Below, piece by piece: positions 1-8,409 of a DNA stretch of 64,000 nt (its first letter is position 1; each line of letters starts with the position of its first letter). The notes under the pieces were generated by a model. The model worked only from the letters and a program-made list of their open reading frames with translations. It had not been told where the DNA came from and did not search any database. A program made the translations under genes and the position numbers. Source of the DNA: Pseudomonas sp. A-RE-19 (GTDB lineage Bacteria; Pseudomonadota; Gammaproteobacteria; Pseudomonadales; Pseudomonadaceae); the NCBI RefSeq assembly GCF_019956555.1, contig NZ_JAHBDQ010000011.1, positions 124,001 to 188,000 on the forward strand, read 5' to 3'.

Positions 1-1137
1 TTTGGGGTCGCTTTCTATTATTTGGTTGAAGTTATTAAGATACAGTCTGAAGTCAAACTTACCGCGATGCTGGGCTAGATAATCCAGCGTTTCGGCAATC
101 TCGGCAGTGGACCCTAGGTTAACCTGCGACATATCAAAACCTGCCTGCTCCAGCATATGCAGCAACAGATTCAGGGCGCCACGGCCTTCGATGTAATGAC
201 GTGCCGCCTCCTTTATCGGTTTCGCTGTGAGTTGGCCAAGGCTCCAAAATCCTTTACCTGTTGAGAGCTTTTCAGCCACTTCATACTCGCTACGGCGCTT
301 CCCTAGACGCAACGCTTCCTCTATAAGTTCGCAGCATTTGTTGTTGGCGTGGCAACACCAGGTAACGTGAGCGGCGGTTCCTATCCGGCACAAAGATTCC
401 AACATGCTTACCCATTGCCTACGGGTAAGGTCCTGCTTTAAATCGAGCACCACATGGAGATCTTCAACAAAGCGCTTGGCTGGGCAATCAAGGTTTAACG
501 GGCTGGGAAAGGTGCCTTCATCCTGAGGGAACTCGCTCGGCATTTGCCAGGCATCACTTATCTTTTCTACACGCCAGGACTCGAATTCTGACTGCAGCAT
601 CCTGGCCCAAACATCATCTTCTTCCGAAGTGACGCTTAGCTTGTAGAAAAGTTTCTGCCAGGTTGCCAGGGCTGCGCCGTAGTCATCGCTACCAAGGGCA
701 ATCATTCTTGCCACGAGCTTACCCGGGTTCCATGGGTGGCCCTTGAGCCGCGCTGACATGGAATATAGGGTGGCGTCGGGTACAAGCGGGGCGATTTGGT
801 TTCCACGCTGGCGGGATTGTCCCGAGAGATTCGGCGTCGCGATTACCCGGTTTACCACCGTGTTCCATAGCTTGGTATCGAACGCCACCTCGCTTTGCGC
901 ATTATCCGGACGCCTCCCAGTTGCCAGCTGTTTTTTGAAAGGTGTTCCAAGAACCCAGACGGTTTCACCCACAGCTTTGTTATCGACGAATCCTACATTC
1001 CTATATAAGGACGCGAGTAGGATTTCACCCGTTGTGACTTCGGGTGAAGGAGTCAAGTGCAAGAAGCTACCTTTGTAAGTCTTGTGCAAACTAGACTTCT
1101 GCCAGGGGTCGCTCAAATAGTCCTTTAACTTATCCAT
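1..1137 (-). CDS. Unknown protein, third gene of the methyltransferase/ATPase operon (C-terminus beyond window edge)
   Basis: The frame stays open for 379 codons from an ATG at 1137 to the window edge, so only the N-terminal part is visible. The start lies 4 bases after the stop of the ATPase gene, which implies translational coupling in one leftward operon with the methyltransferase. The translation begins MDKLKDYLSDPWQKSS. It looks soluble, with many tryptophans, no signal peptide and no membrane segment, and a cysteine-rich patch (TWCCHANNKCCELIE) at about residues 278-292. I recognise no domain. By position it should be a component of the proposed defence system. GC is clearly lower than in the core genes of this window. 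Confidence 0.75.
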   Translation of the reverse strand, partial: MDKLKDYLSDPWQKSSLHKTYKGSFLHLTPSPEVTTGEILLASLYRNVGFVDNKAVGETVWVLGTPFKKQLATGRRPDNAQSEVAFDTKLWNTVVNRVIATPNLSGQSRQRGNQIAPLVPDATLYSMSARLKGHPWNPGKLVARMIALGSDDYGAALATWQKLFYKLSVTSEEDDVWARMLQSEFESWRVEKISDAWQMPSEFPQDEGTFPSPLNLDCPAKRFVEDLHVVLDLKQDLTRRQWVSMLESLCRIGTAAHVTWCCHANNKCCELIEEALRLGKRRSEYEVAEKLSTGKGFWSLGQLTAKPIKEAARHYIEGRGALNLLLHMLEQAGFDMSQVNLGSTAEIAETLDYLAQHRGKFDFRLYLNNFNQIIESDPK

Positions 1138-1141
1138 CGAC

Positions 1142-3409
1142 TTACCCCCTGAACCGGATAGTATTGCCTACTTTCAACGCGTAGGTCTCCTGACCTATAG
1201 TCAGGTCAACATTACCGTCTACGAAATTCTTGTCCCTTGCTATCTGGCCAGCAGTTACCGATTTCACTTCGTCGAACAGGGCAAAAACCTCCTGTGGAAG
1301 GGAGGCGGGGTCTAGTCCTTCCTCTAGCTCCACGAGAGCCTTGTACAGCGCAAAAGTGACCGGTACATACCGGTTGTGAACCTTGATGAATGGGAAGCGG
1401 TTTGCCGGCCGGGAAACATTTCCTTGGAACATTTCCATTGAGGTTTTGACGCTGCGAACACGTAGCGACACTTCCCTGTCCCAGTGTGCTACTGGCTGGC
1501 CAAAAGTCGTAGATAGGGGGATTTTGAAAAAACGCCTGTCTTCGTTTACTAATTGTTCGACTAGGTCTTCGAGGTTTTCATGTTGAAAATCGCTCTGGTA
1601 CAAACCGGCGTAATCCGCGAATAGCTTTACGTCCTTGGATACCCCGTACTTTAATCCGAGGCTCCGTTTTGCCAGCCTTCCTGCGAACTGTCTCATGGAG
1701 GACTGTAGCCGCCGCACTTGTCTGGAGACCTTGGCGGGATGGTGTTGGTCCATCAAGGCTTCGTCTGCTTCTGATAGCTGTGCAAGTAGCTTGCGCTCGC
1801 TTGGTGCCAGACGGCTAGATACCAACTCCAGTCCGTCTTTTATGGAGAGACTAAAGTGCTCATCCACATCGTTGACGGTAACTATCTTTCCATCCTTCGC
1901 CTCGGTATACATCTTCTGTTCGCCGTATAAGAGCGCGGGATCCAAGAAGGTGGCGAAATCACCTGACAGAAGTTCACTGATAGCAGTGTGTTCTTTCTCG
2001 GCTAGGGCTTTGAGAGACCCGAAATGATACTTCGCCATGTTGAAGGCTTTTTCGTCAAGCTGGTCTGGGACCTTTGACCCTGGGAACACTGCTTGGTAAG
2101 CCTCGAGATGCTTGCCTGAGGCTAGTCGGGGCCAGTTGGAGAACAGTCGGTGATGATATAGCCGAGAGGTCAACAAGTAGCGAGCACGAGCTCCTGCCAA
2201 AGTGCTGGGGCCCTTTGCCTCCAGTTGCAGCATCTTGGCCGTCCAGTCGCAAGGCGCGTAAGACTTGCCGTCGATCGTCAAGGATCCTGGTTCCCCAATG
2301 AAAAGGTGAGACACCAGTGAGTACAAATCGCGAAACGTCCATCGTTTGCCAGATGCGAGCTCGTAGTAGTAAAGAAATTGGATCAGGTTATCGCGAGCTT
2401 TTTCGCTAGCCAGCAAAGTTTTGTTTTGACAAAACGGGCAGTCTGCCTTGTTGTTGCACGCTGGCTTCCACTTTTCCTCGGCCAGTGCCTTTTCTAGTAC
2501 TCGATGTGCAACTGTGCTGCCTGAATCGCCATCTCGGGGGGCAACCAAAGAGTCCACGTCCATGGGCCACAATGCAAGGTTGCTTTCTTGAAGGGGCCAG
2601 CAAGCTGGAGCATCTACGCCTCCACTCACGGCGGAGACGATTCTTGCGATAAATGAAGCCATCTCTGTGTCGCCGGTTCGGATGGCAAGCGCTGACGTGT
2701 TTGCCAGAATCCCGCGATTTACACAGCCGATGTAAATACCTTTGTACTCACCGTACCTAATTGCCCGCAGTTCTTTTAGCAGCAGCGACTCTGCTGTCTC
2801 ACCTGGTTGCGCCGGGTCTTTTTCAGTGGCGTCTTGCACCAACCGGATAACAGGAATCATGCCACTACCATCAGGTACGATTCCGTCGAATTCAACCTCG
2901 GTTCGGCGAGGGGGGAGGGACCCTGATGGGTTCTTGTACTGATTCGAGAACTTAGCCAACAGCTGCCCACCCGCACCGCTTAACCGATCAAAAGTCTCGA
3001 TGGCCCCTTCAACCGCATCAGTTTTCCCATTTCCGGGCCCGCCGACCAGTAAGACGGCCGAAGGAGTTCCAGGGGTGCCTGCGATAACTGAGCCAACCCA
3101 GCTCGACAGTTTTTCTACTAGAGGGGTTTTTAGTTGCTCTTTTACCGGCCTTCCGGACTCTTCTTGAAAGGGCTGCCTGACTCCTCCTTTCTTGGCCCCA
3201 GACCAGTTGATCAGACCCTCTGGGTAAAGCAATTCATCTTGCCTTTCAAATTCCATGTTATCCCTTGAATACAATTGCTTGAGCTGCTGCGACCTTTCGG
3301 TGAGCCAGGTCGATTTAAATTGCACAGAGTTGGAGCTGGGAAAGATGGCTTCCCCTAAGCAGTTGCTTGTTCCTTTGGCCGCTGTCGATCCGAAGGATGG
3401 CCGGCCCAA
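1142..3409 (-). CDS. P-loop ATPase with cysteine cluster, DptF-like, linked to a DNA methyltransferase
   Basis: A 755-residue protein. It has a clear Walker A motif (GGPGNGKT, about residues 123-130), a sensor-1-like stretch (YIGCVNRGIL, about 226-235) and a putative zinc site, Cx5CxxC (C318, C324, C327). A segment with FRDLYSLVSHLF follows. From memory, this order of P-loop, asparagine sensor, cysteine cluster and a helical stretch resembles DptF-type ATPases of DNA-modification defence systems; that is inference. The first in-frame start is TTG at 3409. An ATG at 3256 has a good AAGGGA ribosome site five bases upstream and would drop 51 residues, but those residues look like protein. It lies 76 bases after the methyltransferase and 4 bases before the next gene. 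Confidence 0.8.
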   Translation of the reverse strand: MGRPSFGSTAAKGTSNCLGEAIFPSSNSVQFKSTWLTERSQQLKQLYSRDNMEFERQDELLYPEGLINWSGAKKGGVRQPFQEESGRPVKEQLKTPLVEKLSSWVGSVIAGTPGTPSAVLLVGGPGNGKTDAVEGAIETFDRLSGAGGQLLAKFSNQYKNPSGSLPPRRTEVEFDGIVPDGSGMIPVIRLVQDATEKDPAQPGETAESLLLKELRAIRYGEYKGIYIGCVNRGILANTSALAIRTGDTEMASFIARIVSAVSGGVDAPACWPLQESNLALWPMDVDSLVAPRDGDSGSTVAHRVLEKALAEEKWKPACNNKADCPFCQNKTLLASEKARDNLIQFLYYYELASGKRWTFRDLYSLVSHLFIGEPGSLTIDGKSYAPCDWTAKMLQLEAKGPSTLAGARARYLLTSRLYHHRLFSNWPRLASGKHLEAYQAVFPGSKVPDQLDEKAFNMAKYHFGSLKALAEKEHTAISELLSGDFATFLDPALLYGEQKMYTEAKDGKIVTVNDVDEHFSLSIKDGLELVSSRLAPSERKLLAQLSEADEALMDQHHPAKVSRQVRRLQSSMRQFAGRLAKRSLGLKYGVSKDVKLFADYAGLYQSDFQHENLEDLVEQLVNEDRRFFKIPLSTTFGQPVAHWDREVSLRVRSVKTSMEMFQGNVSRPANRFPFIKVHNRYVPVTFALYKALVELEEGLDPASLPQEVFALFDEVKSVTAGQIARDKNFVDGNVDLTIGQETYALKVGNTIRFRG

Positions 3410-3485
3410 ACGACAAGGGTAGCGAGGTCGCGCGGTCCTTCCAGTTGGGTGCCATCCATTTCCCTCGAGTCCTAAGTCCTAAGTT

Positions 3486-5171
3486 TTAAGCTATAGCCAA
3501 GGTCTCTTGTTCTACTTCAGTGACCGCTTCTTGGCTAGAGGCCGCCACGGCTTCATCTAGTACCGACCTGATAGCTAGCCCAATGGCTCTCGCGAGGTAG
3601 GGAGGGACAGCGTTGCCCACCTGCGTGTAGCGCGGGCATTCCTTAGTTCGTCGGCTGCCACCTGTAGTAAATTTACCGCGGAACTGGAACCAGTCGGGAA
3701 ACGACTGGAGGCGTGCAGACTCTCGGACGGTCAGTATTCTGGGCTCGCTGTAGTGGAGCACATCGTCGGGCAACGTTGTGATTGTTGGTGCGGGATTTTC
3801 TGCTCGCATTAGGCATATGCGGTGCTTCTTGAGACCATATTTTTCCCTTTGCGCCAAGCTCATTAAACCACCCTTGGTGCACTCTGGGTCCTGAATGATC
3901 TTCATGAACCGTTCACTGATCTCGGGCTTATGTTTTGCTAATCGTACGCTGTCCATGGAACCGTCCACTCCCTGTTGCATGAGGGTTTGGTAAGGTGTCC
4001 GAGGCCCCTTATATGCAAGCTCTTGAAAGCCGGTGCGAGAAGAGGGATCGGTGCATGGTCTGGTCCCTGCGTGCTTTATTTCCAGATCAGAAATGGCCTC
4101 CGAAGCGCTGACGGTTTCTGGAAGGCCAAGCTCTTGCAGTTGCTTCAGCCTTGCCTCCTCTAATAGCTCGAAGGCTCGGGTGGCGCCGCCACGAAGATGA
4201 CGAGCGAGATCCTTGCGAATCCCGATTACGATTAAGCGTGGGCGCTTCTGGGGAACTCCGAAGAGTGAGGAATCTACTATTCGACCGAGGACCTGATAGC
4301 CGACCCGGTCCAGGCTTTCAACAAGCTTGTCATAGTAGGATTGGGGCTTCACTTGTATGCCAAGGTCTTTCCAAGATTTGGCTTTATGCGCGACCTTCAT
4401 GCCAGGTACGTTTTCCAGGACAATGGCTGCAGGCTGAATGGCCTTGACCATTTCCACGTACTTCTCAAACAGTTGGTTTCGTGGATCGGACTCTAGTCGC
4501 TTCCCTGCGAAGCTGAATCCTTGGCAGGGAGGGCCTCCTGCAAGCACATGCACTTTGCCCTTAAGTTTGGAAAGTTCAAGTGGGTGCTGTTCAAGAATTT
4601 CATCGATACCCCAGGCCTTTCTTTCCAGCCAAGAGGGCCATTTGAACTGGCGGACGGGCACGTCACGCCCTTCTAGCAGGTTCGCCGACAGCGTGGAAAA
4701 GGCCATTTTGTCGCGTTCGACGGCAAAAACGCCATTTAGCCCTGCGAGCGAGAGGCCGAGGGACAAGCCTCCACACCCCGCAAAAAGATCTGCAAACATC
4801 AAAGGTTGCCCGTGGGCGGGTAACGGGGGGAGGGTTTCGATATTTTTCATGGGCTCCTGCCCGGATACGGTCGTTTTCAGGGTAGGGAGCGTCTCGCGAA
4901 GCCCTTGGCTATCGCCTATATAGGCAGCACGATGGTGGTCTTTTTTCGCCACCGATGCTTGAGGTTTACTCGGCAAGTTGACTAGAGGTAGCTCGGTAGG
5001 CGTTGAGGGGGCAATAGTGATGGATAAAGGATTGCGCCGCAAGCAAACGCAATCGCTTGGGCTGCCTGGCGGCTGGCTTGGTTTGAAATTACAAGATTCA
5101 CTTATGTCGTTGAATTCATCCAGAAATATTTCATCGGCTAAGCCTGGGGCTTCGCTTGGTGGTACCCACAT
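3486..5171 (-). CDS. C5-cytosine DNA methyltransferase (Dcm-like) with N-terminal extension
   Basis: Transfers a methyl group from S-adenosylmethionine to C5 of cytosine in DNA. The family motifs are in order: motif I FADLFAGCGG (about 126-135), motif IV GGPPCQGFS with catalytic Cys216, motif VI ENVPG (253-257), motif VIII GVPQKRPR, and motif X QVGNAVPPYLARAIG near the C-terminus. It is 561 residues long. The start at 5171 has a strong GAAGGAG site eight bases upstream, so the roughly 125 residues before motif I appear real. They are proline-rich and match nothing I know. It is the first gene of the leftward operon with the ATPase and the unknown protein, which suggests a modification or self-marking role in defence rather than housekeeping. 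Confidence 0.93.
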   Translation of the reverse strand: MWVPPSEAPGLADEIFLDEFNDISESCNFKPSQPPGSPSDCVCLRRNPLSITIAPSTPTELPLVNLPSKPQASVAKKDHHRAAYIGDSQGLRETLPTLKTTVSGQEPMKNIETLPPLPAHGQPLMFADLFAGCGGLSLGLSLAGLNGVFAVERDKMAFSTLSANLLEGRDVPVRQFKWPSWLERKAWGIDEILEQHPLELSKLKGKVHVLAGGPPCQGFSFAGKRLESDPRNQLFEKYVEMVKAIQPAAIVLENVPGMKVAHKAKSWKDLGIQVKPQSYYDKLVESLDRVGYQVLGRIVDSSLFGVPQKRPRLIVIGIRKDLARHLRGGATRAFELLEEARLKQLQELGLPETVSASEAISDLEIKHAGTRPCTDPSSRTGFQELAYKGPRTPYQTLMQQGVDGSMDSVRLAKHKPEISERFMKIIQDPECTKGGLMSLAQREKYGLKKHRICLMRAENPAPTITTLPDDVLHYSEPRILTVRESARLQSFPDWFQFRGKFTTGGSRRTKECPRYTQVGNAVPPYLARAIGLAIRSVLDEAVAASSQEAVTEVEQETLAIA

Positions 5172-5316
5172 TGTTGAGCTCCTTCAGCCGGTCTGAAATC
5201 CGATCAATCTCTCCTCAGCGCAGCCCTATGCAGGCCTAATCCAGGCGCTAGCTTAGGGAGTGTATTGAAGAGTAAGCAGTTATATCCAGGTGTTTTTGGA
5301 AGGCGTGAGTCGGATG

Positions 5317-5332
5317 CTGTGATTATATACAG
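5317..5332 (-). promoter_or_regulatory. LexA (SOS) box overlapping a -10 element, upstream of the methyltransferase operon
   Basis: On the minus strand the site reads CTGTATATAATCACAG, a CTGT-N8-ACAG palindrome very close to the known LexA consensus CTGTATATATATACAG. It contains TATAAT (5322-5327), so LexA binding there would block polymerase. No convincing -35 is visible at 16-18 bases. The methyltransferase start is 146 bases downstream. No gene is seen close by on the plus strand. Confidence 0.6.
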
Positions 5333-5609
5333 TATTGGTCTTGGGGCGATTCGTACAAGGCACGTTCGTCGACTGGTGCGTAGCTCAATTAATTAAAAGA
5401 AGCGCTGAGCAGCAAAACTCGCATGGTGCCCGCCCTTGCGTCCGCGAAAGTGCGACGCGGGAATTACTCCTGACGTTCGCGCGAGGTGCGCCGAACAAGG
5501 AGGCACGGTAGATCCCGCAGAAAAAGAGCTTGGATTTTCGTTTGATCAGATAAAAAAATGAATTTATGCCTGCAGGAGGCGTGTCTGCCTCCTGTCCGGC
5601 TTCTGCCGT
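5333..5609. other. Intergenic region between methyltransferase promoter and small membrane gene
   Basis: No supported gene on either strand. A stretch near 5379 (GTGCGTAGCTCAATTAATTA) resembles the 5' end of a tRNA, but no anticodon or T arm follows. Frames of up to 130 codons exist here on the minus strand but overlap the small membrane gene out of frame and have no ribosome site. Confidence 0.5.
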
Positions 5610-5786
5610 TTATTCGAAGCTGGAGTGGTGCTTGAGAAGCCATTGAAAGAGCAATAAAGCTAGGCCAACGGCGATTAGGATCGGCGGGAATCGCAATATT
5701 AGGATTACAGTCAACACTACTGCTGAAGCGCTGGCCAGCACGCCGATGAAGGTAAAAAGTGTGATCAAGAAACGTATCAATGCCAT
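5610..5786 (-). CDS. Small membrane protein, 58 residues
   Basis: An ATG at 5786 is preceded by AAGGAG seven bases upstream. The frame encodes MALIRFLITLFTFIG and continues hydrophobic for most of its length. It has two likely transmembrane helices (about 6-32 and 34-51), broken by RFPP at 32-35, and a short polar tail ending HHSSFE. I do not recognise a family. It lies 79 bases after the RadC-like gene in the same direction and may share its transcript. The combination of a strong ribosome site and clean hydrophobic design makes it a credible gene despite its size. Confidence 0.6.
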   Translation of the reverse strand: MALIRFLITLFTFIGVLASASAVVLTVILILRFPPILIAVGLALLLFQWLLKHHSSFE

Positions 5787-5865
5787 GGGAGTCTCCTTGT
5801 TTTAAGTGATTTGGCTCGGTAAGAGTTTTAGGTGCCATCTTCCGAAATTGGCTCATACGCTCCGC

Positions 5866-6363
5866 TTACAGATGCCCTCGCTCTGCCATTGATTTGCAGC
5901 CTTCATGGGCCACCACAACGTGATCCAAAATCTGGGTGCCAACCATATGCAGAGCTTTTTTAAGAGGAGTTGTGAGTGCGCGATCGGCTTGGCTGACCTC
6001 TTGGATGCCAGAGGGTTTGTTATGAACCAAGATCACAGCCGCAGCGTTGTGTTCCAGTACTATTTTCACCACTTCCCGTGGATACACGCTGCCGCCTTCC
6101 AGAGGGCCGCTAAATAGCTCTCTGAAACCAATAACCCGGTGCTCTGTATCGAGCAGTAACAAAGCAAAGGCTTCGTAATCATGAAACTGCAGCAGAGTTT
6201 GTAGGTGGCTGAATACGAGTCTGCGTTCAGTCAATGCACGTCCTTTTGACAGACGATACATAGCGAGTTGTTGAGCCATCTGTATGACGTCCGCCTCGGC
6301 GAGCGGTGATTCCAGGGCATAGCTGTCGGTCGTTTCATCGGATTTGAGCTTGGGATATTTCAT
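5866..6363 (-). CDS. RadC-like JAMM/MPN domain protein with altered metal site
   Basis: A 165-residue protein matching the C-terminal JAMM domain of RadC proteins, without their N-terminal helix-hairpin-helix. Such short forms are common on genomic islands and plasmids. The signature at 114-127 reads HNKPSGIQEVSQAD, where the family normally has HNHPSG with a later Asp. The second metal-binding histidine is therefore lysine (K116), and zinc-dependent peptidase activity is doubtful. The C-terminal LDHVVVAHEGCKSMAERG block is typical. A ribosome site (AGGAA) precedes ATG 6363. It sits beside a DUF932 gene, a frequent pairing in mobile elements. Its molecular role is not established. Confidence 0.85.
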   Translation of the reverse strand: MKYPKLKSDETTDSYALESPLAEADVIQMAQQLAMYRLSKGRALTERRLVFSHLQTLLQFHDYEAFALLLLDTEHRVIGFRELFSGPLEGGSVYPREVVKIVLEHNAAAVILVHNKPSGIQEVSQADRALTTPLKKALHMVGTQILDHVVVAHEGCKSMAERGHL

Positions 6364-6495
6364 GCTGGGATTCCTATCCGAACGCGTGAAAGCATAAGAG
6401 GGTGGGTGGCGCAGTTACTGAAGGGGCGGTGCTGGGATTAAATGATTCCGAACGCCCCATTAGGGGAGAGCGCTCGGCGATGCTTGTTTGATGGT

Positions 6496-7464
6496 TTACG
6501 CAACGAGTTGTAAGGCTGCATCGAGTGCCTTCTGTTTGATTACTGCGCCTTGCCCAAACCATGCCGAATCCATTCGATACTCAGAACTCTTAGCGCGTCG
6601 TTCATGATCCACATATTCAGTTACGGCATTCAGCAAGCCCCATGCTGTTCTGCGAGCGGACTCCATTTCAGATCCTCGGCCTTTACCTTCGTAGAGGCTT
6701 TGTACCTTCTCCATAGCTCGTTTGTTGGGCAATACATTTGGAATGGGGTCATGCGGTCCGGTGTCGCATAGCACTTCCATAAAGAAGCCGATGACTTCTT
6801 TCGTCTGAACTTTGCGTTCGGCGAGGGCGCGCATCCGATACATGAATTCGTCCCATCGCGAGACGGCAATGCCCAGTTGTTTTTTGATGGTTTGCGGATC
6901 AAAACGCGTGCTGTGCGGCACTTTGATGGCGTGGGTGGCGCCGTTCAGGGAGATGCTCAGGGTGTTGTTGCAGACCACGCGAACGGTGGTGGGGGTCGCA
7001 GTGGTAGCCAATGTGCCGTCGCACGAAGTCGCCAGCAGCAGATAACCGTTGACTTGATCCTTGCCCCTTAGGATTGTCGCCTGGCCTGTTCTGGCGAGTG
7101 CCCAGAACTTACGACCACCTTTGAGCACTCCAGCGGTTTCAAGTGCATAGCCTGAGACTTCCGTCAGTTCTCGGTAGAACTCCAAAACTTCACGGGGCTG
7201 GACCACTTGATAGCGATGCGAGACCACCGACAAAGGTGCTTTAGTGTCGGATCGGTACAGCACCTTTTGCTCCGGGAACGAGTGAATGGTGCCTAGATGA
7301 CCGGCGGCATCAGCTTTGAAATGAACCGGGCTGTCCTGAATCTGCCAGTTCATGCCGGCTTCGCGTTGCCAGACTTCCAGAGGTTGATTCGGTGACAGGG
7401 CAGAGCCCAAGCCATGCCAGGGCGTAGCACCAACATAAGCCATTTGTTCAATGAGATGAGCCAT
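6496..7464 (-). CDS. DUF932 domain protein (plasmid/phage-like)
   Basis: A 322-residue protein of the DUF932 family, found on plasmids, phages and islands next to RadC-like genes; its function is unknown. Recognisable family features are the N-terminal MAYVGATPWHGLG segment, the HRYQVVQPREVLEFY block and VRVVCNNTLSISL near the middle. I chose ATG 7464 because AAAGGAT lies just upstream and translation from there begins MAHLIEQMAYVGATPW, which matches family members. An upstream in-frame start would add 17 residues unlike the family. The RadC-like gene lies 132 bases downstream in the same direction. Confidence 0.85.
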   Translation of the reverse strand: MAHLIEQMAYVGATPWHGLGSALSPNQPLEVWQREAGMNWQIQDSPVHFKADAAGHLGTIHSFPEQKVLYRSDTKAPLSVVSHRYQVVQPREVLEFYRELTEVSGYALETAGVLKGGRKFWALARTGQATILRGKDQVNGYLLLATSCDGTLATTATPTTVRVVCNNTLSISLNGATHAIKVPHSTRFDPQTIKKQLGIAVSRWDEFMYRMRALAERKVQTKEVIGFFMEVLCDTGPHDPIPNVLPNKRAMEKVQSLYEGKGRGSEMESARRTAWGLLNAVTEYVDHERRAKSSEYRMDSAWFGQGAVIKQKALDAALQLVA

Positions 7465-7545
7465 GAGTGATCCTTTGGGTAACGGTCGGCATAACCATTG
7501 CGCAGAGCGCAGCACGAGCGGGGATGATTAGGGATAGGGTGCTGA

Positions 7546-7872
7546 TTAAGTAGGCAGGTTGAAGCGATGCCCGCAGACCAGACAGAGGTTGTTGGCCAGC
7601 GCATGGCGATCCAGCTTTTCGCCGAGCTGAGCGCCGAGCGCGCAGCCGCCCACGCTCCCGGCGAGCCCGCCAAGTACGGCACCTGAGAGGCGTCCAAGTT
7701 TGATGCCTAGCGGACTGATAGCGCCTGCGGTCGAGCCTATTGGTTTATCGATGAGCGCTGTGCTTGCTCCGTGCGTGGCACCGACGACAGTACCCACGAG
7801 GGCGGCAATCTTCATGGCCGGTTGGAGGTAGGCAATTTTTATGGAGGTACAGCAAGGGCACTGAAATAACAT
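7546..7872 (-). CDS. Small glycine-zipper protein with terminal CxxC pairs
   Basis: A 108-residue protein. An N-terminal CPCC (residues 5-8) and a C-terminal CLVCGHRF may form a zinc ribbon between the two ends. The central part (about 22-87) is rich in glycine, alanine and serine, with a repeated GxxxG pattern (VGTVVGATHG, AVLGGLAGSVGG) like membrane-inserting glycine-zipper proteins. It lies 81 bases upstream of the DUF932 gene in the same direction and probably belongs to that cassette. I do not know a function. Confidence 0.6.
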   Translation of the reverse strand: MLFQCPCCTSIKIAYLQPAMKIAALVGTVVGATHGASTALIDKPIGSTAGAISPLGIKLGRLSGAVLGGLAGSVGGCALGAQLGEKLDRHALANNLCLVCGHRFNLPT

Positions 7873-8409
7873 GGTGTGGGTTCCATAGGGATATTCAGTG
7901 TGGTGATGTAGTTATGAAATTAGTTTCAATATCGTTTTGGTGGCGGGGACTAGAAGCGTTGGCAGCCAAAGGCTATGCGGAGTTGGTTCCTCAGCTACTG
8001 AGTTAGTTCCTACGGTTCAGAAAACTCCTTTTAGGCGGGGATTTTGGGGTGCGTGCGAAGCGTTTTTGCCAATCGATGCGCCGATGGAAAACTACTTGAA
8101 TGGCCAATGATGTGTCCGGTCCTCTAGAGCAGTATTCACGAAAAAGAAGCAGGGGCCGCGGAGTAAAACCCATAAACCACCGCCAGATCTTACAGGCACG
8201 TCAGACGAATTGACGGTATAGATGCATAAGGGCAACGTCGAACGAGTGGGGCAGAGACCTCTTCCACGGATCGTGAGGCGGGTAGCGTGTTTCCACATTT
8301 GAGGAGTATGCCAATTCTCAGGAAAAAAATACTTGTCGCTGCCGGTCTTATTGTTGCGGCACGCTCGCTTTAAAGTCGCATCACTCCCAAACACATAACG
8401 AGCAGCCAA
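7873..8409. other. Gene-poor stretch in the island
   Basis: No gene with a ribosome site and a credible product. The largest frames (a 122-codon minus-strand frame ending at 8092 and a 30-codon plus-strand frame from 7914) have cysteine- and arginine-rich translations without domain features. It contains the divergent promoter space between the leftward glycine-zipper gene and the rightward AlpA gene. Confidence 0.5.

Noticed and set aside
743..1078. Plus-strand frame of 111 codons
   Set aside because: It is antisense to the partial leftward protein at 1-1137, which is longer, has a coupled start and a more protein-like composition.
5379..5400. tRNA-like sequence GTGCGTAGCTCAATTAATTA
   Set aside because: It resembles the acceptor/D-arm start of a tRNA but no anticodon stem, T arm or CCA end follows within 100 bases.
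5464..5856. Minus-strand frame of 130 codons
   Set aside because: It overlaps, in another frame, the small membrane gene that has a strong ribosome site; the composition is not protein-like.
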